Shown here: positions 62,285-64,000 of the stretch, piece after piece
How positions within the stretch are numbered: the first letter of the stretch is position 1
Layout: every line of letters begins with the position of its first letter
Assembly (NCBI GenBank): GCA_963667715.1
Contig: OY763926.1
Coordinates: 1,426,001 to 1,490,000 of the forward strand
Direction of reading: 5' to 3'
DNA length: 64,000 bases
From: JAFGDI01 sp963667715
GTDB taxonomy: Bacteria; Planctomycetota; Phycisphaerae; Sedimentisphaerales; SM23-30
Program-made: the position numbers and the translations under genes
The notes under the pieces: generated by a model
Told to the model about the DNA's origin: nothing
The model's input: the letters and a program-made list of their open reading frames with translations, nothing else
Database searches by the model: none

Positions 62285-63796
62285 ATGAACAAGAGCTCTA
62301 TTGTCAGGAATGTATTGTTTACTGCTGGTTCTGCTTGTATAGTGTCAAATGCATATGCCGCAGGTCCTTCTGCGTCAAAGATAGCAGACGCAGGTAGTAT
62401 TATTAATGATCGCCCTAATATTATCTTTATTATGGCCGATGATATGGGTTACGGCGACTTGAGTTGCTTTAACCCTGAATCGAAGATCAAAACGCCAAAT
62501 ATGGATAAACTGGCCGCCGATGGTATGCGTTTTACTAATGCTCACAGTCCTTCAGCGGTTTGTACACCTACTCGCTATGGCGTCCTTACCGGCAGATATT
62601 GCTGGCGGACCAGCCTGAAAAAAGGGGTGCTTGGTGGCTATAGCAAGCTTCTTATAGAAAAGGACAGGCTCACTGTCGCTTCTATGCTCAAAGATAAGGG
62701 CTATCATACTGCCTGTGTTGGTAAATGGCATCTGGGTCTGACAGATACCGATCCCGTTGATTTCTCAAAGTCGCTCAGACCCGGCCCTAATGAGGTTGGT
62801 TTTGATTATTGGTATGGTATTCCAGCTTCCCTTGATATGGCACCATATTGCTTCATCGAAAATGGTTTACCGACAGAACCGCTCTCATCTAAGCTCCCCG
62901 GCGATACGCTGCCTCGATTTTATCGTGAAGGTGATGCCTCACCTGGCTTTGCCGTTGATGATGTTATGCCCAATATTACCGCTAAAGCCTGTGCTTTTAT
63001 AAATAAGCAGGCAGCCAATAACTCACAAGAGCCTTTTTTCCTGTATTTCCCGCTTACCGCACCTCATACTCCATGGGTGCCGCTGCCAGAATATGAAAAA
63101 ATGAGCAAAGCGGGCGTCTATGGCGATTTTGTCGCCCAGGTGGATAGTACCGTAGGGGCGATACTCGATACGCTAAAGACCAATGGACTAGACGATAATA
63201 CCATTGTTATTCTCACCAGCGATAATGGCTCGTACCTGAAAGGGATTGGTGATCATAATAATGGCGTATCAAAAGAAGGAGAGTATAATTTCGGCCATGA
63301 TTCCAATTATATCTTCAGAGGCCAGAAATCTGATGCCTGGGATGGCGGCCACCATGTACCTTATATCGTTTGCTGGCCGGGAGTTGTTGCTGCTGGTTCA
63401 GAGTCTGCTCAGACTGTCAGTCTGGTCGACCTGACCGCAACCTGTGCCGATATTGTCGGCTATGATCTGCCCGATACTGCCGCTGAAGACAGCTATAGCA
63501 TTTTACCTGTCTTGCAGGCTAAAACGTTAGCCGGCCCGCTACGTGAGGCTACCGTATACCACTCTGTTAATGGTGAGTTTGCTATCCAGAAGGGCAAATG
63601 GAAGTATATCGACTGTGTCGGTTCCGGCGGCTGGTCTGGTAAAGGCGACGGCTTGCCCGCTCAGCTTTATAATACCGCTGCTGACCCCAGCGAGAAAAAT
63701 AACCTGTACAAAAACAAGCAGTATCAAGCGAAAGTAAAAGAGCTTAAACAACTGCTGAAGAAGTATAAGAGTCAGGGCCATAGCCGACCAATGTAA
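62285..63796 (+). CDS. Sulfatase (S1 family), exported
   Basis: A 503-residue sulfatase with a signal peptide ending near AYA. The metal ligands appear in NIIFIMADDMGYGDLSCFNP. The formylglycine motif is CTPTRYGVLTGRY, with Cys93 as the residue to be converted, so it needs an anaerobic or aerobic sulfatase-maturing enzyme. Later motifs are GKWHLG, IVILTSDNG and GGHHVPYIVCWPG. At the C-terminus is GKWKYIDCVGSGGWSGKGDG, followed by EKNNLYKNKQYQAKVKELKQ, typical of the family. It removes sulfate esters from polysaccharide or oligosaccharide; the specificity is undecided. GGAGA precedes the ATG. Confidence 0.94.
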   Translation: MNKSSIVRNVLFTAGSACIVSNAYAAGPSASKIADAGSIINDRPNIIFIMADDMGYGDLSCFNPESKIKTPNMDKLAADGMRFTNAHSPSAVCTPTRYGVLTGRYCWRTSLKKGVLGGYSKLLIEKDRLTVASMLKDKGYHTACVGKWHLGLTDTDPVDFSKSLRPGPNEVGFDYWYGIPASLDMAPYCFIENGLPTEPLSSKLPGDTLPRFYREGDASPGFAVDDVMPNITAKACAFINKQAANNSQEPFFLYFPLTAPHTPWVPLPEYEKMSKAGVYGDFVAQVDSTVGAILDTLKTNGLDDNTIVILTSDNGSYLKGIGDHNNGVSKEGEYNFGHDSNYIFRGQKSDAWDGGHHVPYIVCWPGVVAAGSESAQTVSLVDLTATCADIVGYDLPDTAAEDSYSILPVLQAKTLAGPLREATVYHSVNGEFAIQKGKWKYIDCVGSGGWSGKGDGLPAQLYNTAADPSEKNNLYKNKQYQAKVKELKQLLKKYKSQGHSRPM

Positions 63797-63814
63797 GTGT
63801 TGTATTCATATATA

Positions 63815-63855
63815 AAAATACCCGGACAGGATAAGATATTCTGCCCGGGTATTTT
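63815..63855. terminator. Bidirectional intrinsic terminator
   Basis: AAAATACCCGG (63815-63825) and CCGGGTATTTT (63845-63855) form an 11-bp stem, with further CAG/CTG pairing inside. A and T runs flank it on both sides. It separates the sulfatase from the convergent partial gene at the edge. Confidence 0.88.
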
Positions 63856-63900
63856 CTTTTCTAAATAGCAGAGTTTGCTCTGCGTCGCTTTCAGCTGAGT

Positions 63901-64000
63901 TTATTTGGCCTTGACCTTTATGAACTGAACTGACATTGCAGGTACTTCATACTTGAACTTTTTACCTGCCTTGATCTTACTGTACTCAGTCTTGATATTT
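63901..64000 (-). CDS. C-terminal end of an unidentified protein, possibly a glycoside hydrolase
   Basis: The leftward frame runs into the right edge of the window. About 32 residues are visible, ending FKYEVPAMSVQFIKVKAK then stop at 63901-63903. The pattern Y-x-V-P-A-x-S-V-x-x-I is the last strand of the beta-sandwich found at the end of GH30, GH51 and similar clan-A glycosidases. With a sulfatase and GH67 as neighbours, a hemicellulase is plausible, but so little is seen that the family is a guess. The shared terminator marks its 3' end. Confidence 0.5.
   Translation of the reverse strand, partial: NIKTEYSKIKAGKKFKYEVPAMSVQFIKVKAK

Noticed and set aside
1..64000. CRISPR arrays, insertion sequences and tRNA genes
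   Set aside because: Searched by eye on both strands; no regular short direct repeats, transposase-like proteins or cloverleaf sequences were found apart from the tmRNA.

Overview
The window looks like the chromosome of a marine or saline, polysaccharide-degrading planctomycete of the class Phycisphaerae (Sedimentisphaerales-like). This rests on dockerin-like tails of the type GDLTGDEKVNLDDF..L...WL on otherwise unrelated exported proteins, a giant CotH/lamin-tail protein, a GH67 enzyme, a sulfatase and modest GC content. It is an inference from gene style; no 16S gene is present. I saw no IS element, prophage, CRISPR array or tRNA. A tmRNA gene and one decayed rhuM gene are present.

Layout. 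(1) 1-4743: the tail of a flavodoxin-like protein, then a leftward sulfate-import operon (Rrf2 regulator, sulfate-binding protein, cysT, cysW, cysA) behind a recognisable sigma70-type promoter. (2) 4846-7745: an exported or membrane-tethered alpha/beta hydrolase, then leftward fliR and flhB of the flagellar export gate. (3) 8156-29334: a rightward glycan biosynthesis cluster of 18 genes. It holds an SDR sugar-nucleotide enzyme, five methyltransferase-like proteins, a flippase, a polymerase/ligase-like membrane protein, six glycosyltransferases, a glutamine-dependent asparagine-synthase homologue, a WcaF-like acetyltransferase, a B12-binding radical SAM protein and an MBOAT/SGNH O-acylation pair. 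(4) 29404-36357: housekeeping and sensory genes (PaaI thioesterase, phospholipid-type methyltransferase, a membrane coiled-coil protein, a fused siroheme decarboxylase, a HAMP-less chemoreceptor, an orphan DNA methyltransferase) and ssrA tmRNA. (5) 37044-48617: a nine-gene rightward locus: a dockerin-tagged beta-helix protein, a lipoprotein, a TonB-dependent receptor, DUF3450, a TtpC-like MotA/TolQ/ExbB protein, ExbB, ExbD, TonB and a TPR protein, closed by a strong terminator. (6) 49251-50290: a rhuM pseudogene and an unknown membrane protein. (7) 50381-64000: a polysaccharide-degradation region with GH31, GH67 alpha-glucuronidase, the CotH/LTD giant, a sulfatase and the tail of one more leftward gene.

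How it fits together. The last region breaks down plant- or algae-like glucuronic-acid-bearing and possibly sulfated polysaccharides outside the cytoplasm. The cys operon covers sulfur supply. The 8-29 kb cluster makes and decorates a surface or secreted glycan, probably methylated and O-acylated. The most interesting unit is region 5. It resembles the TonB2/TtpC systems described in Vibrio, but carries its own receptor and a dockerin-tagged beta-helix protein at the head of the operon. I infer a self-contained energised outer-membrane transport or surface-assembly system whose substrate is not visible from sequence.
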